Origin: Volvariella volvacea V23
Taxonomy: Eukaryota; Basidiomycota; Agaricomycetes; Agaricales; Pluteaceae
Assembly: GCA_000349905.1 (NCBI GenBank)
Contig: KB722772.1
Location: forward strand, 62,001-126,000
Length of the DNA stretch: 64,000 nt
Direction: 5' to 3'
A program made the translations under genes and the position numbers. Shown here one piece after another: positions 43,545 to 54,560 of this stretch. Within the stretch, counting starts at the first letter, position 1, and every line of letters starts with the position of its first letter. The notes beneath the pieces were generated by a model that saw nothing but the letters and a program-made list of their open reading frames with translations, ran no database searches and was not told the origin of the DNA.

Positions 43545-45128
43545 CTACCCCTCCACAACCAGACTCCCAACCGCCCGCTCGATCCTCTCCAACACCTCGC
43601 CCTCCGGCCTCCCAAGCCCCCTCCCAATCGCCATCTTCTCCACTCCCAATCCTGCCCACTTTCTGTCCTCAGCCCAGAGCACAAGTCTCTCCCAATCCGC
43701 ATCTCCCAGACCGCCAGCGCCAGCTCGACCGACACCACCACCACCCACGGAGAGCGTGCTCAGCCCCGGAAACCACGAACCATGCGCCTGGCCCTCACGA
43801 TCGAGAAAACAATCAAGCACACTCGCGTCCGCGACGCGCACGGCTGTGACACCGCGAACAGCCCGGAGCGCACCAAAGAACCCCCGGAGGTCGGGTACCC
43901 CGCTCCCTCCCCACCCACACGCGTCCTCGACGACGCCGACGCCGACCGCGTAGATCCCAATGTCCAGCGACTGCGCAGAGCGGCAGAGCGTGCGGAAGAA
44001 GAACGGGGCGTTGGACGCGACGCCGGCGGTCACTGTGAGCACGGGGGCGCCTTTCTCGTCTTCAAAGGCCATGCGCGCTGCGCGGCCGGGGTGGTATGTC
44101 ACCGCGAGGCGGGAGAGGCGCGCGCGGGCATGGGACTGAGTGGGGTCGTTGTTGGACGGGTAGGCGGAGGCCATTTGCTCGAGTTTGGTGAAGAACCAGG
44201 ATACCTCGTGCGCGTAGCCTTTCCACTCGATGTCGACGTGCTGGATCGAGGGGAGGAGCAGGTGGAAGAACAGAGGCCAGTGGATGGTGTGTAGTTTTAG
44301 ATGAGATAGTTTGGGTAGCTTGGTTGTTGGTTGGAGGGGGGGTATGGGCTTTGCGGCGCACCGGACGGTGAGCCTGCGGACGCTGCGGCAGCGTTCGAGG
44401 ATGTTCAGTTCGTCTTCGTGCCCGAGGTGCGTTAGGAACAGGTCCGTGACTGTCGGAAGCTGTGCGGGGAGAAGGCAGTGCCAGTCGTACGATGCGTGGC
44501 TGGATACTTCCAATACGCGGAGCTTTGGCATCACAATTGGTGATTTCATAGGACGCTCTTGCCAATTAGGCACATTGTGGTTGGAGAACTTGAGAACCTC
44601 GAGTTGAGGAGCGCATTTATCCTGTATTTGTAAACTGCTCCGGTCAAGGGCGCCTGGCCACACGAGCAGGGAGCGAATTCGGGACATATTATCTATTAGG
44701 AATTCTGATACCCCTGCGTGCTGGGTGCAATTGATAGCACCGACGTAGAAAGGATAACCTTTTGAGCGCTCGCGGAACGTTTCGAGTCCTTCTGTGCTCA
44801 TTGGGAAGACAAAGGACCAGAGCGCCGGGCAGTTCAGCGCCACTTCTCTCCAATAAGCGTAAACGTGTGTAAGCTGGATCCACCCCTCGGCTCGGATTGG
44901 CGGATTGGCGGCACAAGGGAGAGCGCTATGGGGCGCCTGCTCCATTTCAACGATGGTATCGTCAATAATAAGCTTGATGATGGTGACAACTAGTTCTGGG
45001 GGAAGCGTCGAAATGGGCAACAATGAATTCCTCCGCCGTCGCAATTGGGTGATCCGAGCCTCCAGCTCGACGATTTCGGCGTCGAGTCCGGCTATTTGGA
45101 CTTGAATCTCGAGCGGAGAGGTGGACAT
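43545..45128 (-). CDS. F-box protein, subfamily 2 (copy B1)
   Basis: Single exon, 527 residues, ATG at 45128. The N-terminal coiled coil ('AEIVELEARITQLRRRRN') is followed by the F-box 'ISTLPPELVVTIIKL' and 'LTHVYAYWREVALNCPALW', then leucine-rich strands. The C-terminal third is unusually GC-rich and Gly/Ala-rich ('LSVGGGGVGRAGAGGLGDAD'), unlike its relatives. It is closer to 57981-59633 and the pseudogene at 55452-57065 than to the 516-residue pair. Predicted SCF adaptor. Confidence 0.86.
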   Translation of the reverse strand: MSTSPLEIQVQIAGLDAEIVELEARITQLRRRRNSLLPISTLPPELVVTIIKLIIDDTIVEMEQAPHSALPCAANPPIRAEGWIQLTHVYAYWREVALNCPALWSFVFPMSTEGLETFRERSKGYPFYVGAINCTQHAGVSEFLIDNMSRIRSLLVWPGALDRSSLQIQDKCAPQLEVLKFSNHNVPNWQERPMKSPIVMPKLRVLEVSSHASYDWHCLLPAQLPTVTDLFLTHLGHEDELNILERCRSVRRLTVRCAAKPIPPLQPTTKLPKLSHLKLHTIHWPLFFHLLLPSIQHVDIEWKGYAHEVSWFFTKLEQMASAYPSNNDPTQSHARARLSRLAVTYHPGRAARMAFEDEKGAPVLTVTAGVASNAPFFFRTLCRSAQSLDIGIYAVGVGVVEDACGWGGSGVPDLRGFFGALRAVRGVTAVRVADASVLDCFLDREGQAHGSWFPGLSTLSVGGGGVGRAGAGGLGDADWERLVLWAEDRKWAGLGVEKMAIGRGLGRPEGEVLERIERAVGSLVVEG

Positions 45129-45339
45129 TTTGGGTGGGCGTGGGTAGGAGCTGGGTGTTGGCGGTGAGGAATAGTGCTGTGGATTGGCGCCTGTCGCAAC
45201 ACGTGCTGGAAAGGGGCAATAGAGGGGTCGTATTACGTGCAGCGCTCAAGTAGCCGCTGGGGAACGTCGAAGTGACATAGCAGCCGGTGTCCTTGCTGTT
45301 AGGTTATCAATTACGAGAACCCCATAAGCTGACGGTTGT

Positions 45340-45530
45340 GAGTGGCTATAGTGCTGTGCGTGCGGACAAGAAGATGGTTAGACTTGACTTCACAGCCAAG
45401 AGGGCAGCTCTGTACAAAGCAGATGGGGGTGAGCGGATATATCTCAGACAAGCTGTCGTCAGTGAAGTTTAAGCGATGCGAACAACTCGCCAATTGGAAT
45501 CTTGGCATACCTCACTCTAGCAAATAGACT
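45340..45530 (+). repeat. Copy 1 of a short degenerate coding-like repeat
   Basis: Encodes 'ADKKMVRLDFTAKR' and 'YKADGGERIYLRQAVV', then a stop. The minus strand at 48993-48805 carries a related sequence ('ADEKVAIFSLTDKR', 'YKTDGGGRTYLQFVRE'), and DNA similarity continues past the stop ('cgatgcgaacaac' against 'cgatgcggacaac'). The identity of the parent gene is unknown. Together with copy 2 it brackets the kinase gene in inverted orientation. Confidence 0.5.
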
Positions 45531-46042
45531 TTGCCCCTTACTTTAGCCGTTGGCTATCCCTGCGTCATGGGTAAGGATTTGGGTACCCTCGAGGTTGTTT
45601 ACAATTGGTATGAGGCGGAATGAACCGGAAGTTGATGACCTTGGAAGTGTGATTGTTGGGACTGGATCTCTTCCGGTCCAGTCGAGGCGGAGGAACGCGG
45701 TCGGAAGGCGTCGCTGCAGCTGTTCCGTCCCACTTCCTGCTGACGAGCTCGAGACGATGAGCTCGCGGTCGCCAGAGACGATGCTGGGGAGGCTGTGAGG
45801 CCGTTAGCGGCTTGGCGCGCGGACCCTCGACGACGATCGTCTGAGCGATTGCCCGCGTTCTCGACGATGGAACTGCGTTGTTCCGTCTAGAGCCGCTCCA
45901 GGCAGTTAGAAACCGAAGGCATGTGATTTGCCCGAGAACCCAAAATTAAAATAAATACAAATATTATCGCTATGCGGACCTGGCTTCCCCTCTCCGCACT
46001 TCCCCTCCGCCTGCACTCCCTCCCACCACCACCACGCTCTCA
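45531..46042. other. Kinase gene upstream region
   Basis: No gene seen. Moderately CG-rich just before the kinase start. Confidence 0.3.
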
Positions 46043-47897
46043 ATGTCGGCGAGCTTCCGCATCTCCCCAGCGCTGTGGGACAAGATCCACTACTTTGCGT
46101 CGTTCCCCCAAACCGGAGGTCTGCCAGGTTCTTGGTCTCGTGCTAGTTCGTGACTGAGATCGTCCGTTTCCATCATTATCAGTTTCCCTCCAGCAGATGG
46201 TGCTTTTCGGGAAGAACCCAAGTCAGGGGACGCTGCTCAAAGCCAGCCAGTTCCTCTCTGGTGAGTCCTCCTTGCGTTCGGGGAGTGGGTGTCTTATGCT
46301 CCGCATTACCCCGCAGAGGAGCTGCCCGTTCGACTGGCGCACAGGGTGAAGGAGCTCGACGAGTTGCCGCACAACCTCAGCACCATGCCGTCGATAAAGA
46401 AGGTCAAGAACTGGTATGCCCAGTCCTTTGATGTAAGTCCCTTCGCCGCGGTTCAACTTTACCCCCGCCCTCATGGTCTATGCATCCCTCGGCCATTGTC
46501 TCCTAGGAACTCATCCATTTCCCGTCTGTGCAACTCCCACCCGACATACGGCAAGCTCTGCTGACATCACGGAACGACGAACCGGCTCTGCCGGAATCGA
46601 TACCCAATCCTTCACTGCGCGGCGGGGACTACAGCGACTTGGGAGGACTAGGTGGCGCATTAGACGGGAATGGGAATGCGGGAGAGAACGGAAACGGGTA
46701 CAACAAGCTGAAGCTACGTGTACCTATGGAACGAAGGTGTGTATATGCGCATATAGCCCCCAATCTATCCCCTTTGCCCATCTTTTCCTCATGGACGTCC
46801 GTTCAACGTTTCGGCCGAAATCCAGGTACTACGCTGGCAGCCCCAAGATATCGTGGCCGCCGGAAGTCACAGACTACAACAACCGTTTCACCAAACTCCT
46901 CGATTCCATCAAAACACGCCACGACCCAACCGTCACCACCGTCGCGCAAGGTGTTCTCGAGTGGAAGCGTTCGCAAAACGCGAGACAGATAGGTCTGGAC
47001 ATTCAGCAATGGTTGGACAGGTTCTACATGTCGCGTATCGGCATACGTTTCCTCATTGGCCAGCACGTCGCTTTGAACACGCAACAACCCCATGAAGATT
47101 ATGTTGGAATCATCTGCACGAAGGCTAATGTACACGATATTGTTCAAGAAGCAATCGAAAACGCTAGATTCGTCTGTGAAGAGCATTACGCAATGTTCAA
47201 GGGCCCTCCAGTTCAGTTGATTTGTCCCCGAGATCTGGCATTCCCTTACGTCCCAGGGCACTTGTCCCATATATGCTTCGAGTTATTGAAGAACTCCCTG
47301 CGTGCGGTGGTGGAGAGATTCGGTGTAGATAAAGAAGACCACTTCCCGCCCATCAAGGTGATCGTGGTTGAGGGTAAGGAAGACATAACGATAAAGATAT
47401 CAGACGAGGGAGGAGGTATACCGAGGAGCGCTATCCCGCTGATTTGGACATATATGTATACGACTATGGAAGGTCAGGGGATCGACGCCGACTTCCAAGC
47501 AAGCGATTTCAAGGCACCTATGGCTGGATTTGGGTACGGATTGCCGCTGTCAAGATTGGTAAGTTGATCACTTGTTCAGATGTCATGTTCTTCCCCCGGG
47601 CGCTTGCTGCCCCGCCCCCTCCACTTTCCCTTTCCCCGCATCATACGCGCCTACAACCCCAAAGCACGCGCTTCACGCGTTCCTCCCCCACATGATCCAT
47701 TATCGCGTTATTTCGTTATTTCGAATTGCAATTGCCTGGATTGGGACAACGATGGCTGACTTGAGAGCTCGAATTGCCCCATATAGTACGCGAGATACTT
47801 TGGTGGCGATCTGAGATTGATCTCTATGGATGGATTCGGAACCGATGTGTACATTCACTTGAATAGATTATCCAGCAGTAGAGAACCTTTACCTTGA
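46043..47897 (+). CDS. Mitochondrial pyruvate (or branched-chain ketoacid) dehydrogenase kinase
   Basis: Six exons (46043-46118, 46183-46260, 46317-46432, 46507-46736, 46826-47558, 47787-47897) encode 447 residues. These kinases phosphorylate and switch off the E1 subunit of the mitochondrial ketoacid dehydrogenase complex. The helical N-terminal domain holds '[17 protein letters not shown]', '[17 protein letters not shown]' and '[18 protein letters not shown]'. The GHKL ATPase boxes are intact: N box '[13 protein letters not shown]' (about 315-327), G1 'SDEGGGIP' (about 357), G2 '[11 protein letters not shown]' (about 400). A Gly/Asn-rich insert lies at about 130-155. The last intron (228 nt) is long for this window. 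Family membership is firm; PDK versus BCKDK is not settled by eye. Confidence 0.93.
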
Positions 47898-48804
47898 TTG
47901 TTCCAGGTTTGTTACGTGCTCGCGCGAGTGGTGTTCTCGATGAGGGGTGGAGGTGAGGCGGGGAGGAGGAGGAGGGGGGAAAATTGGATGGTGAGGTGTG
48001 GTGGTAGTGAGAGTTGTGAAGGAAGAGGTGGTGGTAGTGGTAATAAAGGGGATGAGCAGTTCGATGTATATTTTTGTATCTGTCCGTGTAGTAATGTTAT
48101 TATCCAGTTGCACTCACAAAGTATCCTGCGAGTATCTTCACAGCCTGCGTATGTAGGCCTGCTGGCGGGGCAGGACACACTGAGGGTCGGGCATGGTTAC
48201 ATGGCTGGATAGGACCACGCTCTGTTCTGGGTACCCCACGAAGGTAGAGGGCGAGGCGAGGACAAGAGACAAAAGGACACTATGTGGTGTGACTGGAGGG
48301 GAAGTCGGGACGAGGTCAGGCTTACAGCACAGAGCAAGGCTGACTTCAAGTAACTGCGCACCCCTTTCACGTCTTCCAATTCTTTTTCCCAAATGCCCAG
48401 GGTGAGCTGAACTGGTTTGGACAACTTCGAATTGGACTACTCTCTTCATTCCTCGACTAGGCCGGAAGGGATCCATTCCCAGTTCCAAGGGCCGTCGACT
48501 GGAGCTTTTACTCCATTCCGTATCATATCAAGCGTGGGCACAGTCGCAGGGATGGTGTCCTCAGGCGTGTGCAGACCCTTGCATGGCTACGACGAGGAGA
48601 TGATTATCAGCGAATGGCACATCCCACATTCTCGCTTGAATCACGGATGTGACCCTTGCTGGTCCCTAGGGAAAGGGGAGGCAGTTAGCCGATACCCTTT
48701 TCGAGCTTGGCAACGTGCATCAGAAGGTGCCCTCCTATATATGAATTGGTACTGGTATGAACTGAAGTAAAAAGGTTTAGGGCGCTATATATGCGGTACA
48801 GTGC
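47898..48804. other. Intergenic; G-rich simple sequence
   Basis: 3' flank of the kinase gene. 47950-48050 is rich in 'ggtggtagtgg'-like units. Frames here begin on non-ATG codons and carry no motif. Confidence 0.3.
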
Positions 48805-48993
48805 TTACTGTATGACGCCAACGTGGAGATTTCGATTGGTCGGTTGTCCGCATCGCGTACAGTTCACGCGCTCGCGGACGAACTGGAGGTATGTCCGTCC
48901 GCCCCCATCGGTTTTGTACCTCTTGTCTGTGAGGCTAAATATAGCGACCTTCTCGTCCGCAGGAATAGAGCGAGAGCCAATCGGGACTGCCAT
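48805..48993 (-). repeat. Copy 2 of a short degenerate coding-like repeat
   Basis: A 62-codon ATG frame on the minus strand, 'ADEKVAIFSLTDKR' to 'RCGQPTNRNLHVG', related to the plus-strand sequence at 45340-45530. A Cys pair 'CTRC' is present. It may be a short gene or the remnant of one; the function is unknown. Confidence 0.45.
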
Positions 48994-50075
48994 CTTGGGG
49001 GCGAGGACGCCAGCTAGGATATTATGCTAGGCGGCGAGTGCAGCGCCACAATCTCTTTATTTCTCTTTCTGGCACGCGCTATGAGAGATGCCAAACAGGC
49101 TAGCACCATTGCGCGAACCTTGGCCTTATCCGTTCATTCGCACCAGGATGTTCTCGACTCGACTGGAAGGTCAAAAAAACAAATAGCAGAGCTCGGAATG
49201 CAGTAATTGCTTAGCCTGAGTGGCGAGCTCAGCCCTCGTTTGTGGCCGTTTTAAAATTTTTCTCCCGAGCTCATTGCCGTTGTTTCCGAATTGTTTTGCA
49301 GATGGAATATTCAGAATGGAAGATTAATGAGAAGAAAGTCCTCCCTAGCATTCCGAATCGGATTCAGCAGTGGTGTTTATTGAACCCGACTCTCCGTAGG
49401 ATCGTCCAGATATCCCAAGTTATCCATTCAAGGAGAAAAAGGAATGCAGCATGTGCAGATGATTAGGACCGCAGAGTGTATATCAAGAAATGGGTAACGG
49501 ATAAAGCACACAAGAAGACCTCATCACAAGGGTCGATTGAATTCCAATAAATTGGATGCTATCACACTGCTGGGCATTTTCCGAAACCCTCCCGGGATTT
49601 TGCGCCTTCAGGGCCATCGACCAATTGTCGGCCTTTTTGAGAATTTCTCCCCCGCTGATGGTATCGGAAAGTGCCCACAGTATTCGGGAGGGACGAGATC
49701 CGATTGTCCAAACAGGTCTCTGTTGGGCCTCGAGCGTCCTAAAACATGGGCCGTGGTGGGAGGAAACCGCAAAGGACCTCAAGGCTTGCGGTCCTCGGAC
49801 TCGGCTCGCAGCAACGCCATCATCGCACCACAACGCAAGGCTCACCACCTCTGGATCGGTGGGACTGGTTATGAAATAGCGGTCATCGGTCGCCCTGCTT
49901 TCCTGTTTCCCCCTCCGCTACCCATATCTCTTTCTTCGTGAAGCTTCTCATAACGGAGGACAACCACGCTTTTGGGGGGTGCAGATGGGTAGAAATAAGC
50001 ACGATGTGGGCGCAGGCCAACTCCGCAACCTTTCTTCATTCGCAGCCCACTAGCAGCTGGCGATATCACCGTGAC
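48994..50075. other. P450 upstream region, no gene seen
   Basis: Several frames of 100-130 codons overlap around 49480-49940 on both strands without motifs or ATG support. No gene is claimed. Confidence 0.3.
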
Positions 50076-52393
50076 ATGGCAGGTTCCGGTGCTAATGACA
50101 CAGTCTATGCACTTGGATCGTTCGATGTCGTGGTCATCGCAGCTCTCGCTGTTGCTCTCTACAAACTCCTAGCATCCTTATGGAGCAAGACAGCTGGGGG
50201 TTCGACGACTCTGCCGGCTCTTCAAGGACCACCAAGCCAGAGTTTAATGTTCGGGGCGGCCAAGCATCTGATGGAGGCCGAGAACCCTACGGAGCTATAC
50301 GAAGAGTGGGTGCAGAAATACGGACCGGCTTTTCGTTTTCCTGGGGCGTTTGGATCGAGCAAAGTGGTCATATGCGATCCTAAGGCTAACGCACATTTCT
50401 TTGCGAGGGAGACGTATGGGTATGTGCGGACTGAACTGGCGAGAAGCTTCATTGAGAATTTGGTAAGTCAATAGCATCGATTGTGTAGGGTAACCACGTC
50501 TCATGGCTTCATGGGACGGACAGTTTGGTCGGGGATTGCTATGGGCGGAAGGAGACAATCATAGGAGGTTTGTGGCTTAAAGTTCTTCTGAACGGATTAT
50601 TGATGCGGTTTTTTTTACGTGGCCTCAGGCAGAGAAGAGCATTGTCACCGGCTTTTAGCAATGCTGCCTTTCGTCGGTTGACATCTGTCTTCTACGATTC
50701 AGCTTATAAGGTATGATGTTAGTAAGTGGTATGTTACTCAGATCTATTCGTAACGAGGTTTTTAAAGGCAAAGGCTATTTGGGACAACATGTTGGATTCG
50801 GATCCCAATGCACTGATTGACGTGCAGACATGGTCAGTGCGTTCAGCATCGTGAACGATATGTTGTGTAACATTTTTGGTCTATGTAGGATGAATCATAT
50901 AGCGTATGTGTGGTTCAACCTTCTTTTATCGATCATCGTGACATTTGTGTTCGATGACAGATTGGATACTATCGGCATTGCAGGTTTCGGTCACGACTTC
51001 AAATCCCTTGAAGGAAAGAGATCGCCAGTCTTGGATGTCTTTGAGTCTTTCGAGGCCGAAGCTAGTCCCCTGTCCCACGTCGTTTCGCTGTTCGAACCCA
51101 TCATGCCGTTCTTACTCAACCTCCCAACAGAGAGAACCAAGATGGTAGCAAGATGGAAGAATACTATGTCTACTATTGCAAATGAGCTATTATCGAGAAC
51201 AAAGGTTGAGAAGGAGAAAGAAGGCGTCGAAGTTGGGAATGAGAGTGCAGAGGAAAAGTCGATTATTGGAATGCTGAGTACGTGTGCATGAACGATTGAG
51301 AATTCCTTTTACTATGTGATTGTTTTACTCGTCTATAGTTAAAGCAGAAAACTCGGGGGTGTCACAGGACGAGATCTCGGCTCAGGTGAGTACCCCTTAT
51401 CTGAATAACTGACTGGCTAGCTAATAATACTAGATGGCGAGTAACTGTACGACGGCCACGAACATTTGGCTGACATGCGTTCCAGAACATCTTGCTCCAT
51501 GCTGGCTACGAAACAGTCTCTAGTAAGCCCCTAACCCTTACTTCGTGTCCTTGTTGCTGATCCTCCATAGTTTCCTTTACTGTGCGTTGCTTTATAGCTT
51601 TGATGATGCGTCTCTGAGCTCCGATCGCAGTGGGCGTTCATCGAGCTCGCCCGGCACCCAGAGAAGCAACAACGCCTCCGGGAGGAGCTTCCACCCCTCT
51701 CAAGCCCCGATCTTACTTGGGATCAACTGACCTATGGTTTCCCATACCTAGACGCAGTCGTGCACGAAGTATTGCGTCTTCACCCTCCGCTCCAAGAAAT
51801 AGAGCGCGTGGTACGTTACACTGTACCTTATCCAGGAACTGTTTTAACATTCTTTCTTGCCTCAATCAGGCAGCAGATGACGACATCATTCCATTCAGCA
51901 CTCCCGTAATCACCGCTGCAGGCGAAACTCTGAATAACCTCCCGATTCCCAAAGGAACGACAATTTTGTCTCCCATACATTACATCAATAGATCCACCGA
52001 GTTCTGGGGCCCAGACGCGAAAAAATTTGAGCCCGAGAGGTGGTTGGAGGCGGATACGAACGGATGGGGAGGACTGAAAGCGAAGGAGATACAAGGGCAC
52101 AAGCACATACTGACCTTCTCGGATGGACCACGGAGTTGTCTTGGAAGAGGCATTGCTCTTCCTGAGTTCAAGGTGGGTGTAGCTTTGTTCCTTGTTCATG
52201 TTAATATCAATCAGCGAATCTGCTAATCGGATTGGGACAGGCCGTGCTAGCTACGATGATTCGTAATTATACCTTTGATCTGCCTAATGGCCCATCCACC
52301 AAGGTCGTCAGACACCGCTCGATTCTGCCTCGTCCAAAGATGGAAGGAGAGTCGGGAGCACATGTCCCTCTACGAGTTCGGCGTGTGGCGTAA
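50076..52393 (+). CDS. Cytochrome P450 monooxygenase
   Basis: Twelve exons: 50076-50462, 50524-50567, 50629-50710, 50768-50832, 50889-50903, 50961-51277, 51339-51385, 51486-51522, 51571-51581, 51631-51810, 51870-52172, 52241-52393; 546 residues. An N-terminal membrane anchor ('VVVIAALAVALYKLLA', about 18-33) fits an ER microsomal P450. Diagnostic motifs are all present: C-helix 'QRRALSPAF', I-helix 'AGYETVSISFTW', K-helix ExxR in 'HEVLRLHPP' (about 377-380), 'FEPERW', and the heme loop 'FSDGPRSCLGRG' with Cys about 485. Two exons are very small, 15 nt (50889-50903) and 11 nt (51571-51581); both are needed to keep conserved motifs in frame. The substrate is unknown. It stands alone, not in a visible biosynthetic cluster. 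Confidence 0.92.
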
Positions 52394-53009
52394 TATTGAC
52401 ACGCACGAAGCGAAGAACTACGAGATCCCCTGTAATTATAATGAAACTATCATTAAATGTTACCCTCCACAAGTTCAAATTAAAAACGACAAGAAATGTG
52501 ATTTCACAACCTATAAGAGCTAAACGAATTTCTTCACGAGATGATGTTGGTCTCTTGACCAATGCTCATGTTCTTTCCATAAGACCTTCCTGGAAGCGCA
52601 TTTTAAACACGCCCCCTGCGTTGATACCCTCAAGTTCTCTAGTGCCATGACCGAGAACCTGGATGGCAAGATCATTCTATGAAGTTATCAATTATCATGC
52701 CGAAGCTCCGCCTACTAGTATCAGGTCAGATAGGTCGGACCAGATGCGACCGGTGTCTGATCCGCCCCGTACAGGTTCCAACTATCATCGATCTCTTCCT
52801 TACGGGTCTTGACTATGAACAAGGATAAATTGGGGCACATCTTACTTCATTGTCTCGTTACCTGAGCCGTGACGTTAGAGATAAAGTTAACCTATTTAAG
52901 CGCTCTACACAGCCGTTTATTGCCGCTTTTCACACGTGTTAGCGACGTGCGCCAATCTGCAGCACTACTTCTTGATCGCAGAGCATCAGGCTTAATCGCT
53001 CTCATCCAA
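52394..53009. other. Intergenic; small GGTCGGACC-like repeat
   Basis: 52725-52800 contains 'ggtcggaccag' and 'gcgaccggtgtc', similar in style to the body of the SINE-like element at 36560-36980. No gene seen. Confidence 0.3.
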
Positions 53010-54560
53010 ATGTTTTCTCCTCATCTCGAAACTCGAATCGCAGAATTCGACATCCAAATTTCCGAGTTCAAGGGGCACCCCGTTCCTGTAGACTTGTTAC
53101 GACAGCGAAATTCATTTCTACCCATTTCACGACTTCCTCCGGAGCTCATCGTCTCCATCTTGAAGCCTGCAATTGATGCTTCATGGAAACCCACTTTTCT
53201 CACCTTCTCCCACGATAGCTCGACCTGTTGCAGTCCCGACCTTATCAAACTCTCACACATCTATTCCTATTGGAGAGACGTTGCATTAGCTTGTCCAGCA
53301 TTGTGGTCATTCATTTGCATGACCAACGTGGAGAGGTTTAATACCTTTCTTGATCGTTCGAAGGATTACCCCCTCTACATCGATACCTGGCCTTGCAAGT
53401 CTCCGGCGGACAATGGTCATATGTTCCAACGTTTGGTTACCAACACGCACAGGATCCATTCGTTGCGGATTCACTCCAAACGTCTTTTTCCCAGCCTTGC
53501 AAAAACACCAACTGAGGGCGGAAGCAACTCTAGAGTACCCGATAGCAGCGGGGACACTGCGAGTGGAGACCATAAGGGTCTACCTGTTGCGATCTGGCAT
53601 CGCCATCTCTCCCATCTTCCAGCTCTCGCCGTCCTCGTCTTGGAATGTTTCGATCCCAAGGACGAAGTGAACATACTTAAGGCATGCCCAGCTATTCGTA
53701 GACTATCGATCAAGAATTGCAATGAACCGGAGGACACGGTAGAATCGATCATGCTTCCAGATCTTTCATATCTGCAATTGCATGACGTTGATCTGCCATT
53801 ATTCTTTCGCCTCAATCTTCCTTCACTGCGACACATGGATATCTGGCAAAGTATCTACGAACGCGATGTGCTACCTTTCTTCCGGATTTTAGAGAGGATG
53901 CTTCGTTCAAGTAGTCTTAAGAGAGCCACAGATGGATCTCACGCACTCTCCGTGGAAACTAGTGCTGGATTCGAAATTGTGATGAAAATCGAGGACACAG
54001 CAGGGAATACCGTCGTCAGGGTGGACAATAAGTTCTTAGCTACCAGAAGATACATCCCCGACCATGACGCCCTTCATCGCTTCATGGAACAGCTCCCTCA
54101 GTTCGCTGCATCGCTCAATATCAGGATTCAGACAGTCGGTCTAGGCGGCACGCATGGCTGGCATGACGTCCACACTTGTCAGCTCCTTTTTTATCTTCAT
54201 GCAGTCACAAGTGTACGCACCCTCCGTATTCAAGGTACCCATCGAATCCGATGGTTCCTGTTCTCAATCCATGAAGAGCTCCCGTTCTCATGCAATAATG
54301 CATGCCTGGAGCAGACATCTCGGAGTACATGCATGCCTTTCCCGGGGCTGAAGTCAATCGTATTCTGGGATATCTGTGCGGAGAATGAATTCAAGGCTAC
54401 GAAAAGTTGGGACTTGCTCGTCGACTGGTTGAGGGGAAGGAGACAGCAGGGATTGGGAATAGAGGAGTTGGTGTTTGTTCAAAGTCGGACTGAGTATTTG
54501 GATTCTGAGATATTTGACAAAATAAGACAAGAGGTCGGAAAAGTTGTTGTAGAACAATAG
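53010..54560 (+). CDS. F-box protein, subfamily 2 (copy A2)
   Basis: Single exon, 516 residues, ATG at 53010; the frame extends 141 nt upstream only to a GTG. It is a close paralogue of the minus-strand gene at 40966-42516: 'MFSPHLETRIAEFDIQISEF', F-box 'ISRLPPELIVSILKP', 'LSHIYSYWRDVALACPALW', and a Cys-rich stretch 'CNNACLEQTSRSTC' near the C-terminus. Similarity continues a little past the stop codon ('gagggac' in both), so the duplication included flanking DNA. Predicted SCF substrate receptor. Confidence 0.87.
   Translation: MFSPHLETRIAEFDIQISEFKGHPVPVDLLRQRNSFLPISRLPPELIVSILKPAIDASWKPTFLTFSHDSSTCCSPDLIKLSHIYSYWRDVALACPALWSFICMTNVERFNTFLDRSKDYPLYIDTWPCKSPADNGHMFQRLVTNTHRIHSLRIHSKRLFPSLAKTPTEGGSNSRVPDSSGDTASGDHKGLPVAIWHRHLSHLPALAVLVLECFDPKDEVNILKACPAIRRLSIKNCNEPEDTVESIMLPDLSYLQLHDVDLPLFFRLNLPSLRHMDIWQSIYERDVLPFFRILERMLRSSSLKRATDGSHALSVETSAGFEIVMKIEDTAGNTVVRVDNKFLATRRYIPDHDALHRFMEQLPQFAASLNIRIQTVGLGGTHGWHDVHTCQLLFYLHAVTSVRTLRIQGTHRIRWFLFSIHEELPFSCNNACLEQTSRSTCMPFPGLKSIVFWDICAENEFKATKSWDLLVDWLRGRRQQGLGIEELVFVQSRTEYLDSEIFDKIRQEVGKVVVEQ

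Noticed and set aside
49483..49941. Overlapping frames of 107-134 codons upstream of the P450
   Set aside because: Mutually overlapping on both strands with no motif; probably chance.
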